Part shown: in pieces, positions 50,708-60,016 of the stretch | Numbering within the stretch: position 1 is the first letter of the stretch | How the letters are laid out: each line of letters opens with the position of its first letter | NCBI RefSeq assembly: GCF_003610465.1 | Contig: NZ_RAQI01000003.1 | Location: 248,001 to 312,000 of the forward strand | Source: Xenorhabdus ehlersii | GTDB lineage: Bacteria > Pseudomonadota > Gammaproteobacteria > Enterobacterales > Enterobacteriaceae | Length of the DNA stretch: 64,000 bases | Direction: 5' to 3' | Translations under genes and position numbers: made by a program | The notes under the pieces: model-generated | Databases searched by the model: none | What the model was told of the DNA's origin: nothing | Seen by the model: the letters and a program-made list of their open reading frames with translations, nothing else

Positions 50708-51412
50708 ATGCTTTCAAATAAAGCTTTAGAAAATAATGATATAAAGATAATAAATAAGAAAATTAAAGATGTAATTTCTCTGTTAGCCTCGATGTGTGTT
50801 TTGGTCACTGGCTCATATCTTATGGGTGAGATGCTCATTGGAGCAAAAAAAGTAAGTGTTTTATGGATGGTATTATACTCTTTGAGTATTGTTTCTTTAA
50901 TGGGGCTTTTGGTTATTGCATTTCATATAATAAAGTCTGATTTTTTAGAGGTGCGTAGAGAAGTATCATCAACGAAATATTCTAATATATTTTTTGTAAT
51001 ATTATGGTTTCCTGCAATAGGATTTTTAGGTGCATTGTCTGTTTCTGGTAATCAATTATCTGAGGTAATTACAGAATATAAATCAAATGAAAAACAAGTA
51101 AAGGCTCTTTTCCCTCCTCCAGCAGCATGGGCACTGCAACCTCCTTCAAACTCACTGGAAAAGTTAGATCAAGTATTTTCGATATCTGCGCTTGAATTGC
51201 CAAACTTGAATTCTGAAGAAAAAGTAGAGAAACACATCTCTCCTTATTCTTATTGTGTAAATGGGGAAACTGATATTGCTCTTACTAAAGTGGCTGCCTT
51301 AACTCTTCTTGATGCTCGTGAGGGTATTATGACCGATAGAGTAAAAATAAAATATTTACAAGAATATATTGAAATGCAAAGTAAAAGCAGGAATAAGCTT
51401 GAAGCAGATTAA
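50708..51412 (+). CDS. AT-rich three-TM membrane protein, moron candidate
   Basis: 234 residues with hydrophobic segments at about 24-44, 52-75 and 93-113, then a soluble tail. The tail contains PPPAAWALQPPSNSLEKLDQVFSIS and LLDAREGIMTDRVKIKYLQEYIE; both blocks recur in a decayed copy just downstream. Base composition is clearly more AT-rich than the phage genes around it, suggesting later gain. GAGGTGGGTGT ribosome site. Family not recognised; a superinfection or stress function is only a guess. Confidence 0.7.
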   Translation: MLSNKALENNDIKIINKKIKDVISLLASMCVLVTGSYLMGEMLIGAKKVSVLWMVLYSLSIVSLMGLLVIAFHIIKSDFLEVRREVSSTKYSNIFFVILWFPAIGFLGALSVSGNQLSEVITEYKSNEKQVKALFPPPAAWALQPPSNSLEKLDQVFSISALELPNLNSEEKVEKHISPYSYCVNGETDIALTKVAALTLLDAREGIMTDRVKIKYLQEYIEMQSKSRNKLEAD

Positions 51413-51436
51413 CAAAATGTCGCTGAATAATATAGT

Positions 51437-51465
51437 GGTCGCTTAGGCGGCCTTTATTATTTTTA
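51437..51465 (+). terminator. Terminator after the moron membrane gene
   Basis: 6-bp stem GGTCGC / GCGGCC (one T.G) around TTAG, followed by the T-rich TTTATTATTTTTA. Supports independent transcription of the preceding gene. Confidence 0.6.
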
Positions 51466-51470
51466 CTGAA

Positions 51471-51628
51471 ACCGTTACCTCCGGCGGCGTGGGCGATGCA
51501 ACCACCGTCGAACTCTCTGGAGAAACTGGATCTACTGTTCTCGATATCCGAGAAGGTATCATCAACGACCGGGCAAAACTGAGATATTTACAGGAATATG
51601 TTAAGGCTGAATGCAGAGGAAACAATGA
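51471..51628 (+). pseudogene. Decayed copy of the 3' part of the upstream membrane gene
   Basis: One frame reads LPPAAWAMQPPSNSLEKLDLLFSISE, the next frame VLDIREGIINDRAKLRYLQEYVKAE; together they match two blocks of the 50708-51412 protein with about 50 residues deleted between and a frame change. GC is higher than in the intact gene. A third weak echo, FLGLKEYVRTQCQ, ends at 51855. Confidence 0.75.
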
Positions 51629-51798
51629 CTGAAATAGACGAACTTAATTCCTGTCCGTTTTGTAACAGTGGAAGCGCGGAAATGAGCTCATATTCAGATG
51701 ACACGTGGTTTTATGTGCAATGTACCGACTGTGGAGCAAGTGGGCCAGAGGAAAATACCGCAGAGAACGCCGAAATTGCGTGGAACCGGAGAACTTGA
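51625..51798 (+). CDS. lar: Lar-family restriction alleviation protein
   Basis: 57 residues. LNSCPFCNSGSAEM and VQCTDCGASGP give two CxxC pairs, and AEIAWNRRT is the standard Lar end. Lar reduces type I restriction by favouring host modification (Rac family knowledge). Located in the moron patch after lysis. Confidence 0.85.
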   Translation: MTEIDELNSCPFCNSGSAEMSSYSDDTWFYVQCTDCGASGPEENTAENAEIAWNRRT

Positions 51799-51900
51799 AA
51801 TCCTCAAAAGCCAGTTCCTTGGATTGAAGGAGTATGTTAGGACGCAGTGTCAGTGAGTGATGAGAGGACGGCAAAAGTGTTACCGTCCTACTCAATATAA

Positions 51901-52074
51901 TTATAAACACAATACGTAATTCCATACCCCCGGGTGCACCTTTATGCATTGAGCTAAGCAGCTACCCCAGGCTGAGCTGGCCGGAGGAAACATCGAGCAA
52001 GTCATAGCATAGATTTGCGTTGAGGTTAAAAGAGTCGTACCTGCTAACAGGCAAAGAAGAATGAACTTTTTCAT
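51901..52074 (-). CDS. Small secreted Cys-containing peptide (57 aa)
   Basis: MKKFILLCLLAGTTLLTSTQIYA is a clear signal peptide. The mature 34 residues contain four Cys (MTCSM, GSCLAQC, YVLCL), suggesting two disulphides. Opposite strand to the late genes, good ribosome site, own promoter likely: the pattern of a lysogenic conversion gene. Family unknown. Confidence 0.65.
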   Translation of the reverse strand: MKKFILLCLLAGTTLLTSTQIYAMTCSMFPPASSAWGSCLAQCIKVHPGVWNYVLCL

Positions 52075-52438
52075 TTTACTCACCCCATTTCACTGACAAC
52101 AACAAAGACCAATTAACCCATTAAACCTATTTTCACCCAACAACAAGCGAATAATGCTTAACAATTAGTTACCCTCTGAAACTAAAGTCAATATTTCTTT
52201 GCCCATTCCCTGAGTGGTTAAAGGAATATTGATAACCCATGCTGCCACCCGTTCCCATCGCGTACCCAACGCACACGGGATGGTGGCATTTCTGTTTTCA
52301 CTGCGCACCGCAGCGCCAATCTAAACATCGAGCCTTTATTTAGGAATGAGCCTTTGAGGGATCAGCTAAAACTGATGCTACTCGATGGGCTGATTTCCTA
52401 TGCGGCAAAGGTTCATTACCTAAGTAAGGATAAGCATC
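52075..52438. other. Spacer before the KilA-N gene with one open frame lacking a start
   Basis: 364 bases. The only feature is the frame 52222-52446 described separately. Otherwise no gene, terminator or repeat seen. Confidence 0.4.
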
Positions 52439-52446
52439 GTGAGTAA
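52222..52446 (+). other. Open frame without an ATG, possible Ash-like remnant
   Basis: 74 codons open from a TAA at 52219. Reads HPFPSRTQRTRDGGISVFTA and NEPLRDQLKLMLLDGLISYAAKVHYLS, which recalls P4 Ash-type phage reading frames (weak memory match). The first ATG is at codon 52. It ends inside the KilA-N start. May be a remnant or a leader. Confidence 0.4.
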
Positions 52447-52657
52447 CATTATTCATTTTGAATATGAAGGTCATCCTGTATTTTTTAATGAAGAAGGCTG
52501 GATTAATGCAACGGATATAGCTTCCAAATACGGGAAAAAGCCCGCCAAATGGAAAGAGCTTCCTAGTACCAAAAGTTACATAAAATCCCTCGCGAACGCC
52601 CTAAATATGGGCAATGTCCGAAAATCGGACTTTGGTCTGATAGTGACGAAAAGAGGT

Positions 52658-54061
52658 AATACCGCTCGCTTAAGCAAATCAAGATAAGTCATAATCGGCC
52701 TCAACTGATTGTTTGAGGCCGATTTTTATGTCTGAATTTTCTCGTGAACTCCAAGCTACTGCGGAATTTAATTACCCCGAATCTCTGGATGCCTTTAGCC
52801 AAAACATTCCGATGGCATGGGTGACTAAAGTGGTTAGAGAAACCGGCCGAGCCACGGTGCGAAAACGTCGATTTCCCGCCGAACAAGCCGTGTGGCTAGT
52901 GCTGGGCATTGGGCTCATGAGAAACCGTTCTATCAATGATGTGTGTGACAAATTAGACCTGGCTTTTCCTGACGCCAAGGGGGAACTGCCATCATTAGCG
53001 TCAAGCCGTATCTCAAAAGCCAGACACCGCATTGGTGTTGAACCCTTGCGGCTTCTTTTTCATACCACCGCCACCGAATGGGAAAAAGAGGACACAACGT
53101 ATTCTGTGTGTGGCCTGAAAATTTTATGTGTGGATGGCACCCAGTTTAAGGTGCCTGAAACAGGCGATAACCAACAATTGGGTTATGCCTCCGGTAAAGC
53201 CACCTTTCCTTCCGTGTTAGCGCTGACGCTGATGTCCGCACGAACACACCTTATCTCTGATGTGGCGTTTGGCCCCATCACCCAAAGTGAAATGAGCTAC
53301 GCCCAACAATTGGTTGGTTCTGCGCCCGAAAATACGCTGACGTTGTTTGACCGGGGTTTTCTCTCTGCGGAATTATTTCAATCGTGACGGGGAGCCGGCA
53401 AAAATACCCATTGGCTGACGCCGATAAAAAGCAAGATGCGTTATGACATTGTTGAGGAATACAGCCCTTATGATAAATTGATCGAGATGCCGGTTTCTCC
53501 CCAGGCCCAACAAGCCCATCCTCACCTTGGAAAAACCTGGCGGGCACGTCTTATCTTAATTCCGGATCCGAAAGGTGAAATTAAAGGGTTTATCACTTCA
53601 ATGGAATGCCCGGTAACCTATCCGCTCAACGCTATCCTGGGTGTGTACTGGGAACGTTGGGAAATTGAAACCGGTTATGGTGAACTGAAACAAAGGCTAC
53701 TCAATAACACCGCCATCCTGAGGAGCCAGACACGGGCCGGTATTTATCAGGAATTATGGGGCATCTTGATTGCCTATAACGTGGTTCGGCTGGAAATGAG
53801 CCGGATGGCAAAAGTCTATCGTGTTGAACCGCTTCGGATAAGCTTTATCAATGCGTTACGGCTGATACAGGATGAGTTTTTATGGTGTTCGGGACGTAGC
53901 CCCGGTACGATCCCACAAAAATTAAAAGCGCTCAGGGAGAATGGCAAGAGACTGATCTTACCGCCGAAGCGAAAACGCCCATCCGTCCCACGGCAAATAC
54001 TCTGCAAACATCACGTTACCCTTATCAAAAGAGAACCGCTCACGCTTAAGTGAGCGGTATT
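52658..54061 (+). mobile_element. IS4-family insertion sequence, 1404 bp
   Basis: Inverted repeats AATACCGCTCGCTTAAGC (left) and AATACCGCTCACTTAAGC (right, reversed) differ at one base. A 12-bp target duplication ACGAAAAGAGGT flanks it at 52646-52657 and 54062-54073, typical for IS4. Transposase carries an internal stop. Confidence 0.94.
52728..54053 (+). pseudogene. IS4-family transposase with an in-frame TGA
   Basis: Start MSEFSRELQATAEFN. DDE residues lie in CVDGTQFKVPE and LFDRGFLSAE; the YREK signature is YWERWEIETGYGELK. The frame is broken only by TGA at 53385-53387 (FQS-stop-RGAGKNTHWLTP), where Trp is expected, so a single G to A change would explain it. This copy probably cannot move unless the stop is read through. 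Confidence 0.9.
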
Positions 54062-54639
54062 ACGAAAAGAGGTGGTTTTAATGCCGGGACATGGATTCAT
54101 CCAAAGTTGGCCGTCTCTTTTGCTAGATGGTTATCTGATGATTTTGCGGTTTGGTGCGATTTGAAAATTGATGAACTAATTCGAAGTCATCAACCCACAT
54201 TCACTGACCAGCGCATCAATGCCATCTTTCTTCTTGATAAACCCGCTACATGGGAAAAGCAGTTTCAGCAACCCTTTTATCAGGCACTCAGCCGTAGTCA
54301 GGGTTGCCCTACAACGGCCATGTCGGTGGTACTCCGTCACTGTTTGGGATGATCACATCCAAGTGGGTATATCAGGTTGTGCTGCCTGATTCGGTTTACT
54401 CTGAGGCAAAAGAAGCAGCCAAAGGCAGCGGGGATAAGATCCATCAATACCTTAAACCGGAAGCCCGGAAACTGGTACAAGAGCAACTGAAAGCGGTCAC
54501 GATATTGGCTAACGGCTGCGTGGACTACAAAGATTTTGAGGCACGTTGCGTTCAGTCATTTGGCAAGTCAGGCGAGCAAGGTATGTTGATCTTGCCGGTA
54601 GAGCGGGAATTCAGTTATTCAGCAGTCAGGCATTAAGCC

Positions 54640-54845
54640 AAAGTGCTTTTTCACACTTTGGGATGAAAGCACGGGCAGGGTTTGAAATCTGCCCCTTTGA
54701 TGCGGTAAGCGATTGATATTATCGAGATCCTCAGTTTGGTGTTGGGTTCGCCAATCTGACGGCCAGCGATGAAATCAATGAGTTACTGCACAAGGCATGG
54801 GCGAGTAAGTATTCGACTGAAAAGCCGAAGAGCAAGAGGGCTTGA
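54640..54845 (+). pseudogene. Remnant gene after KilA-N, in-frame TGA
   Basis: Reads SQSAFSHFGMKARAGFEICPFDAVSD, then TGA (54714-54716), then YYRDPQFGVGFANLTASDEINELLHKAWASKYSTEK to TGA 54845. A TGG to TGA change would restore DWYYRD. No start codon is evident upstream. Family not recognised. Confidence 0.55.
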
Positions 54846-55032
54846 TGCAATTGCTCCGCAATTGTACCAGAGCAAATAGAACGAACATTAAACTGAATAC
54901 AAAATTCTGCAAAGCATCCACTTTCGGGGGTTTGATAGAGTTTTATATAGGTTTTGGGTATTGGTGGTCTCGCCGGAATAGCGGGTTATATAAACCGAGG
55001 TAGTTATTTGTTCTGAATAAGGGTAAAACACG

Positions 55033-55483
55033 ATGGAAATTAGTATTAATGAAGATGGTGGCGCCAAGGTAACGACGGCGGGATACACAGCGTTTTACGG
55101 TAAGAATGGCGGACTCAAACTAGTTAGTGGCGGTTCCAATAGCATTCTTAACGCCCCTGCGACGCTCGTTATTCACGATGCATTCAAACAGAAAGCAGAA
55201 AAGGAACCAGCACCCCCCCAAACAGGAACCTACAAAAGAACAGACGAGCAAGGTCTATGACGCAGGCATGACACTGGCAGTAGAGAAGAGCGCCGAAGCT
55301 ATCATCGAAAATGCAGAGAAGATTTATAAAGTAGCTGCTGGAGTTCATGTGAAAGAGGCCGTCATTAATGCAGCGAAGATAAGCAGCATCCCCGATGACG
55401 ATCATATTCGCCGGATAGTCCGTGAAGAGATGCGTCAGTTCGTGACCCGTGAACTTATGCCGGGTGGGTTACTTTCAAAATAA
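55033..55483 (+). pseudogene. Phage protein split by a frameshift in a C7 tract
   Basis: The first frame (55033-55260) reads MEISINEDGGAKVTTAGYTA to EPAPPQTG and stops soon after. With one C fewer in the run 55213-55219 it would continue as EPAPPKQEPTKEQTSKVYDAGMTLAVEKS and run to 55483 as a 149-residue protein with a helical C half. ATG 55268 could still give a 71-residue C-terminal product. Function unknown; lies just before the terminase genes. Confidence 0.7.
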
Positions 55484-55492
55484 GGAAATAAA

Positions 55493-56194
55493 ATGGCTAG
55501 GCCGGACTGGGGCGAGCTTAAAAATAAGTTCCTGTCTGACCACGCCGAAACGGGGGTATCACCGAAAGAGTGGTGTGAGTCTCAGGGATTAAATTATTCA
55601 ACTGCCCGAAGGTATATCAAAAATCCGACTGCGCACAAGACTGCGCAAAACGAAACCCGCAAAGTGCGCAATTCAAAAAAGCGCAATTCCAACACCGCTC
55701 CGCCTTTTGAGATTGGCAACAGCGCAGCGGTAAAGCACTCTGGTTACTCTAAATATCTGCCTGATTCAGAAGAGCTGTTTAAGGATGCGGCAGAGCTGGA
55801 TTTGGCTCATGAATTATTGTTTGTTCGGGCAAGAACATTGTCAGTGACAAACATCCTTGGCAAGTTGCGCTCTGATTTTGAGTCGACCGAAGATTCGGAA
55901 TTACGAGGTGATATTGCAAAACAGATTATGGGTGCAGAACAGGCTCTAGATCGCAATATTGCGCGGGTTGAATCTATAGAGCGTACTTTAGCGAGCCTTG
56001 ATATCGATCGGGCTACGTTACCGAAAGTGATAGCTGATACTGAATTTAGATTAGCAGCAACACGTAAGACAAAACTTGAAGCAGATAAACTGCAAAAAGA
56101 AATCGATACAGAAAAAGAGCAGCCCATAAAACGAATGGAGGTGATAATTGTCGGGGAGAACAATCAAGGCGACACTGACACCACCTCAAGGTAA
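55493..56194 (+). CDS. terS: Terminase small subunit
   Basis: 233 residues. N-terminal HTH (EWCESQGLNYSTARRYIKNPT) for pac/cos recognition, long central helices (DLAHELLFVRARTLSVTNIL, ALDRNIARVESIERTLASLD), and a C-terminal part that contacts the large subunit. Overlaps terL by 47 bp in another frame. Confidence 0.88.
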   Translation: MARPDWGELKNKFLSDHAETGVSPKEWCESQGLNYSTARRYIKNPTAHKTAQNETRKVRNSKKRNSNTAPPFEIGNSAAVKHSGYSKYLPDSEELFKDAAELDLAHELLFVRARTLSVTNILGKLRSDFESTEDSELRGDIAKQIMGAEQALDRNIARVESIERTLASLDIDRATLPKVIADTEFRLAATRKTKLEADKLQKEIDTEKEQPIKRMEVIIVGENNQGDTDTTSR

Positions 56195-57422
56195 GTTTTT
56201 CGGTCTCCAGTGTAAGTATCCGGCGTTTGTTGGCGGATTCGGCACCGGTAAGACTGAAACGATGGCTGTTTCTGCTTTTCGAGATGCATCCCATTCATCT
56301 AATGCATTGATAGCCATGTATGAACCAACCTATGATTTAATACGGCTTATCCTTGCACCTCGCATGGAAGATAAACTATCTGAGTATGGCGTTCGCTACA
56401 AATACAATAAGTCAGAGAACATTATTTACACCGCCACTTCCGGTATTGGTGATTTTGTTCTGCGCACACTGGATAACCCTGCACGTATTGTCGGATATGA
56501 GTCCTATCGGGCGCATATTGATGAAATTGATACACTGAAAGAGCAACATGCAAATGATGTTTGGATAAAAGTTATTGCCCGTAATCGTCAGCGTCCGTTT
56601 GGCGTAGAGAAGCCATTTAACAGAGTAAGCGTCTACACCACACCAGAAGGATTCCGCTTTGTATATAAAACATGGAAGCGTAACCCTAAAGATGGTTATC
56701 AAATGGTTCAAGCGTCTACATGCAGCAATCCATTTTTACCCGATGATTATGCGGACTCCTTGAAGGCAAGTTATCCGCCTCAATTAATCGATGCTTATCT
56801 TGATGGTGAATTCGTTAACCTGACAAGCGGAACGGTTTATCACTGTTATGACAGGAAAGAGAATGGCAGCACGGAAACAGTGATAGGTAATGAGCCTATA
56901 TTTGTCGGCATGGATTTTAACGTTGGCAAGATGGCGGCAATTATTCATGTGAAACGCTCAGGGTTACCTCATGCAGTGGACGAAATAATTGATGGTTACG
57001 ACACACCTGACGTTATCAAAACACTGCAAAACCGGTATTCAGAAAACAAAATTCACATTTACCCAGATGCGAGTGGTAATAGCCGGAAATCAGTTAATGC
57101 GTCAGAGACTGATATTGCATTGCTCAAAAGAGCTGGGCTGGCAGTTCATGTAAATGGTACTAATCCATCGGTAAAAGATCGCGTTAACTCAATGAACGCA
57201 ATGTTCCTAAATGCAGAAGGGGAAAGGCGTTATTTCGTTAATGCTGATAGGTGTCCTAATTATACTGAGTCGCTGGAGCAGCAAATTTGGTCACCATCTG
57301 GTGAGCCAGACAAAACGGCAGGCTTTGATCATACAAATGATGCTGGTGGTTATTACATTTCCTTTGAGTATCCAATTGTGAGAACTGACCTAACCAAGAA
57401 AATCAATTTCAACTGGAACTAA
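56148..57422 (+). CDS. terL: Terminase large subunit
   Basis: 424 residues. TTG start with ATGGAGGTGATAA before it. ATPase Walker A-like GGFGTGKTETM near residue 29, Walker B region YRAHIDEIDTLKEQ, and the nuclease domain with VGMDFNVGKMAAI and YPDASGNSRKS. Packages phage DNA into proheads. Intact. Confidence 0.95.
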   Translation: MSGRTIKATLTPPQGKFFGLQCKYPAFVGGFGTGKTETMAVSAFRDASHSSNALIAMYEPTYDLIRLILAPRMEDKLSEYGVRYKYNKSENIIYTATSGIGDFVLRTLDNPARIVGYESYRAHIDEIDTLKEQHANDVWIKVIARNRQRPFGVEKPFNRVSVYTTPEGFRFVYKTWKRNPKDGYQMVQASTCSNPFLPDDYADSLKASYPPQLIDAYLDGEFVNLTSGTVYHCYDRKENGSTETVIGNEPIFVGMDFNVGKMAAIIHVKRSGLPHAVDEIIDGYDTPDVIKTLQNRYSENKIHIYPDASGNSRKSVNASETDIALLKRAGLAVHVNGTNPSVKDRVNSMNAMFLNAEGERRYFVNADRCPNYTESLEQQIWSPSGEPDKTAGFDHTNDAGGYYISFEYPIVRTDLTKKINFNWN

Positions 57423-57423
57423 C

Positions 57424-58800
57424 ATGAATACGAACGTTGATTACCGACATCCTGCGTACACCGAATTTTTGCTAGAGTGGAACATGATTGGCGATTGTGT
57501 TGATGGCGAACGAGTCGTTAAGAGCCGAAAAGAGAAGTATCTGCCGCATCCAGCAGATAAAAAAGCCAAAGACGATCCGCATAATGAACGGTATAAAAAG
57601 TATATTCTCCGTGCATCGTTTATCAACGCGACAGGGCGTACTCTCAGCGGCCTGTTGGGTATCGCATTTAATAAACCCGTCAAAATTGATATCGCTGGTG
57701 GAGTTGAATATCTGGAAACAGATATAGATGGTGAAGGACAGCCATTGACACAGATGATACGTGATTCACTTTCTCAGGTCTTACAGCGTGGGCGGGCTGG
57801 ATTGCTAACTGATTTTTCGGGTGCTGGCGTTCAGTCAGAAGCCAATAAAGGTCGTCCGTACATCCGATTATTTACGGCAAAGCAAATCATCAACTGGCGA
57901 GTGACTCATGGCAAGACATCATTAGTGGTTGTTCATTATAAAGAACCAAGGGACGCCGATGATTTTGAGTTGCAGATGGTGGATCACTGGATTGAATTGC
58001 GGCTGATTGATGGCATTGCTTATTCTCGCAGATGGCGCAGATATAATGATTTAACCATAGGTGAGTGGGTGGAGCTTAAAGATGCTAGTGGTAATCCATT
58101 AACAGAATTACCATGGTCATGGATTGGCGCAGCGAACAACGACCACACACCGGATGCACCGCCGCTGGCCGATATCGCCTATGTGAATATCAAACATTAT
58201 CAGGCTGAGGCTGATATCGCAGAGTCAGCACACACTGTCGGGCAGCCGATGGTGGCGTTAACAGGTCTTGATGATAATTGGGCAGATAAATATTTTTCTG
58301 GCGGGTTTACCGTTGGCTCGCGTAGTGGTGTGTTGCTGCCCAAGGGTGGCGATATGAAGTTCGCACAGCCGGAAGAGCGCAACATACAGATAACGGTGGC
58401 GGAACGGCGTGAGAAGCAAATGGCAATGTTAGGCGCAAAATTGATTGAGCGCGGCACCTCTGCACGAACAGCAACACAGGCACAGAATGAGGCGCAAACG
58501 GATAACTCCATCCTGTCATTGTGCGCCGGTAATGTGGAACAGGCATTTAACCGCGCGTTGCAGTTCTGTATCCAGTTTGCTGGCACTGGTGAAGCAGCCA
58601 TTGAGTTGAACAAAACCTATGAAATTGCCCAACTGGATTCTGCGTCTATTTCGGTTCTGTTATCTGCTGTCCAGTCCGGTGAGATGAGGAAGGTTGATTT
58701 CACCCGGTATCTGCAAAGTATCAATATTGTTCCACAAGATGAAAAGCCGGAAGATATTGAGGATCAGCTAAGAAACAAAGAGCCTGAAATGCTGGAATGA
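57424..58800 (+). CDS. Portal protein (DUF4055 family)
   Basis: 458 residues, starts two bases after the terL stop. Contains INATGRTLSGLLGIAFNKPV, DSLSQVLQRGRAGLLTDF and GTSARTATQAQNEAQTDNS, blocks of the DUF4055 portal family. Forms the DNA entry ring at one capsid vertex. Confidence 0.9.
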   Translation: MNTNVDYRHPAYTEFLLEWNMIGDCVDGERVVKSRKEKYLPHPADKKAKDDPHNERYKKYILRASFINATGRTLSGLLGIAFNKPVKIDIAGGVEYLETDIDGEGQPLTQMIRDSLSQVLQRGRAGLLTDFSGAGVQSEANKGRPYIRLFTAKQIINWRVTHGKTSLVVVHYKEPRDADDFELQMVDHWIELRLIDGIAYSRRWRRYNDLTIGEWVELKDASGNPLTELPWSWIGAANNDHTPDAPPLADIAYVNIKHYQAEADIAESAHTVGQPMVALTGLDDNWADKYFSGGFTVGSRSGVLLPKGGDMKFAQPEERNIQITVAERREKQMAMLGAKLIERGTSARTATQAQNEAQTDNSILSLCAGNVEQAFNRALQFCIQFAGTGEAAIELNKTYEIAQLDSASISVLLSAVQSGEMRKVDFTRYLQSINIVPQDEKPEDIEDQLRNKEPEMLE

Positions 58801-58803
58801 TAA

Positions 58804-59925
58804 ATGAAATCCATCAATGAAATGATAATGGACGAATTGATTGCTCACTCCCTGTTTTCTGGTCGCTATAGCACGGGTGTTGCTCGCAGGATGGTTAAGG
58901 CGTTGAACGAGTTTGACGCAGAGTTAACAGCATCGTTAATTGTCGCGCTGGATGATGCCAACATTGATACTGACAGTTTCACGATGAGGCGATTGGAGTC
59001 ATTGTTATTCGGTGTCAGGGCAATCAATAAAAACGCTGTTGAGAGCGCATTTTCTGTGTTGTCCCGTGAAATGCTGGAGCATGCCCACTATGAGATTGGC
59101 TACTATCCGTCGCTATTTGGCTCCCTGTTACCTGATGCCATCCTGAGACAATACCCGCTGGTGGGCATTACAGAAGAAATGTTGTATTCATCGGTGATGG
59201 CGCGTCCGTTTCAAGGAAAATTGCTATCAGAGTGGGCTGACGGTCTGGAAAAAGACCGCATGGCTCGTATTAGTAATACGGTTCGCAATGGTTACCTGAA
59301 CGGTGAGAGTGCGGTTGAGATTGGTCGAAAAATCAGAGGTCACGCCAATCAAGGATATAAAGACGGTTCCCTGCAAATGAGTCGGGCTAATGCGACAACC
59401 ATCGCTAAAACTGCCGTCAGTCACCTACAAGCGGTGGCAAGAGAGCAATTTGTCGACGCTAACAGAGATATCCTTGATTGTAAGCGGTGGGTATCAACAC
59501 TGGATAACAAAACATCCAACGATTGCATTGTCCGCGATGGATTGAGGTACACGCTAGACGGTAAACCTATCGGACACAAAGTCCCCTATTTGCAGGGTCC
59601 CGGAAAGATCCACTTCAATTGTCGCTCAATGGAAACGCTGGTGGTGAAATCGTGGCGTGAACTGGGTATTGATGCGGATGAAATGAGCGAAGGAATGCGG
59701 GCATCAATGGATGGTCAGGTGCCAGCAGGGGCGACATTTTTAGAGTGGATTCAGCGCCAGCCGGAGTGGAGACAGCGACAAGTGTTTGGTGAAACTCGTT
59801 TCCGGCTGATGAAGGATGGCGGTATACATCCCTCGCAATTCTACACAGATAAAGGTGAGTTTATTTCATTAGACAAGCTCAAAGAGATAGACGAACAAGC
59901 ATTTAGAGAGGCTGGCTATGACTAA
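58804..59925 (+). CDS. Minor head protein (phage Mu gpF-like)
   Basis: 373 residues. SRANATTIAKTAVSHLQAVAREQF and CKRWVSTLDNKTSNDCIVRDGL with HFNCRSMETLVV are typical of the Mu F-like head morphogenesis domain. Lies between portal and scaffold genes. Three bases separate it from the portal stop. Confidence 0.9.
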   Translation: MKSINEMIMDELIAHSLFSGRYSTGVARRMVKALNEFDAELTASLIVALDDANIDTDSFTMRRLESLLFGVRAINKNAVESAFSVLSREMLEHAHYEIGYYPSLFGSLLPDAILRQYPLVGITEEMLYSSVMARPFQGKLLSEWADGLEKDRMARISNTVRNGYLNGESAVEIGRKIRGHANQGYKDGSLQMSRANATTIAKTAVSHLQAVAREQFVDANRDILDCKRWVSTLDNKTSNDCIVRDGLRYTLDGKPIGHKVPYLQGPGKIHFNCRSMETLVVKSWRELGIDADEMSEGMRASMDGQVPAGATFLEWIQRQPEWRQRQVFGETRFRLMKDGGIHPSQFYTDKGEFISLDKLKEIDEQAFREAGYD

Positions 59926-59947
59926 TGCCAGCAACAAATCACACAAG

Positions 59948-59972
59948 CCCGCCACACTGAGCGGGTTTTTTA
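59948..59972 (+). terminator. Terminator-like hairpin after the Mu gpF-like gene
   Basis: 5-bp stem CCCGC / GCGGG followed by six T. Late phage transcription is normally antiterminated, so it may only trim mRNA ratios. Confidence 0.6.
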
Positions 59973-60016
59973 TTATCCGCAGTCGGTGACTGCATCATCA
60001 AAACCCGAGGTTTGCG

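Larger units (their letters stand above)
52439..54636 (+). pseudogene. KilA-N domain protein, split by an IS4-type element and frameshifted
   Basis: GTG start. The N-terminal KilA-N domain reads IHFEYEGHPVFFNEEGWINATDIASKYGKKP. After the IS and one 12-bp target copy are removed, the frame continues exactly (LIVTKRG-GFNAGTWIHPKLAVSFARWLSDDFAVWCDLKIDELI). Near 54290-54300 a base is missing: CGTAGTCAGGG would need one more base to give RMSGLPYNGHVGGTPSLFG. The C terminus then runs to 54636. Two independent lesions; phage anti-repressor-like or DNA-binding role lost. Confidence 0.88.
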
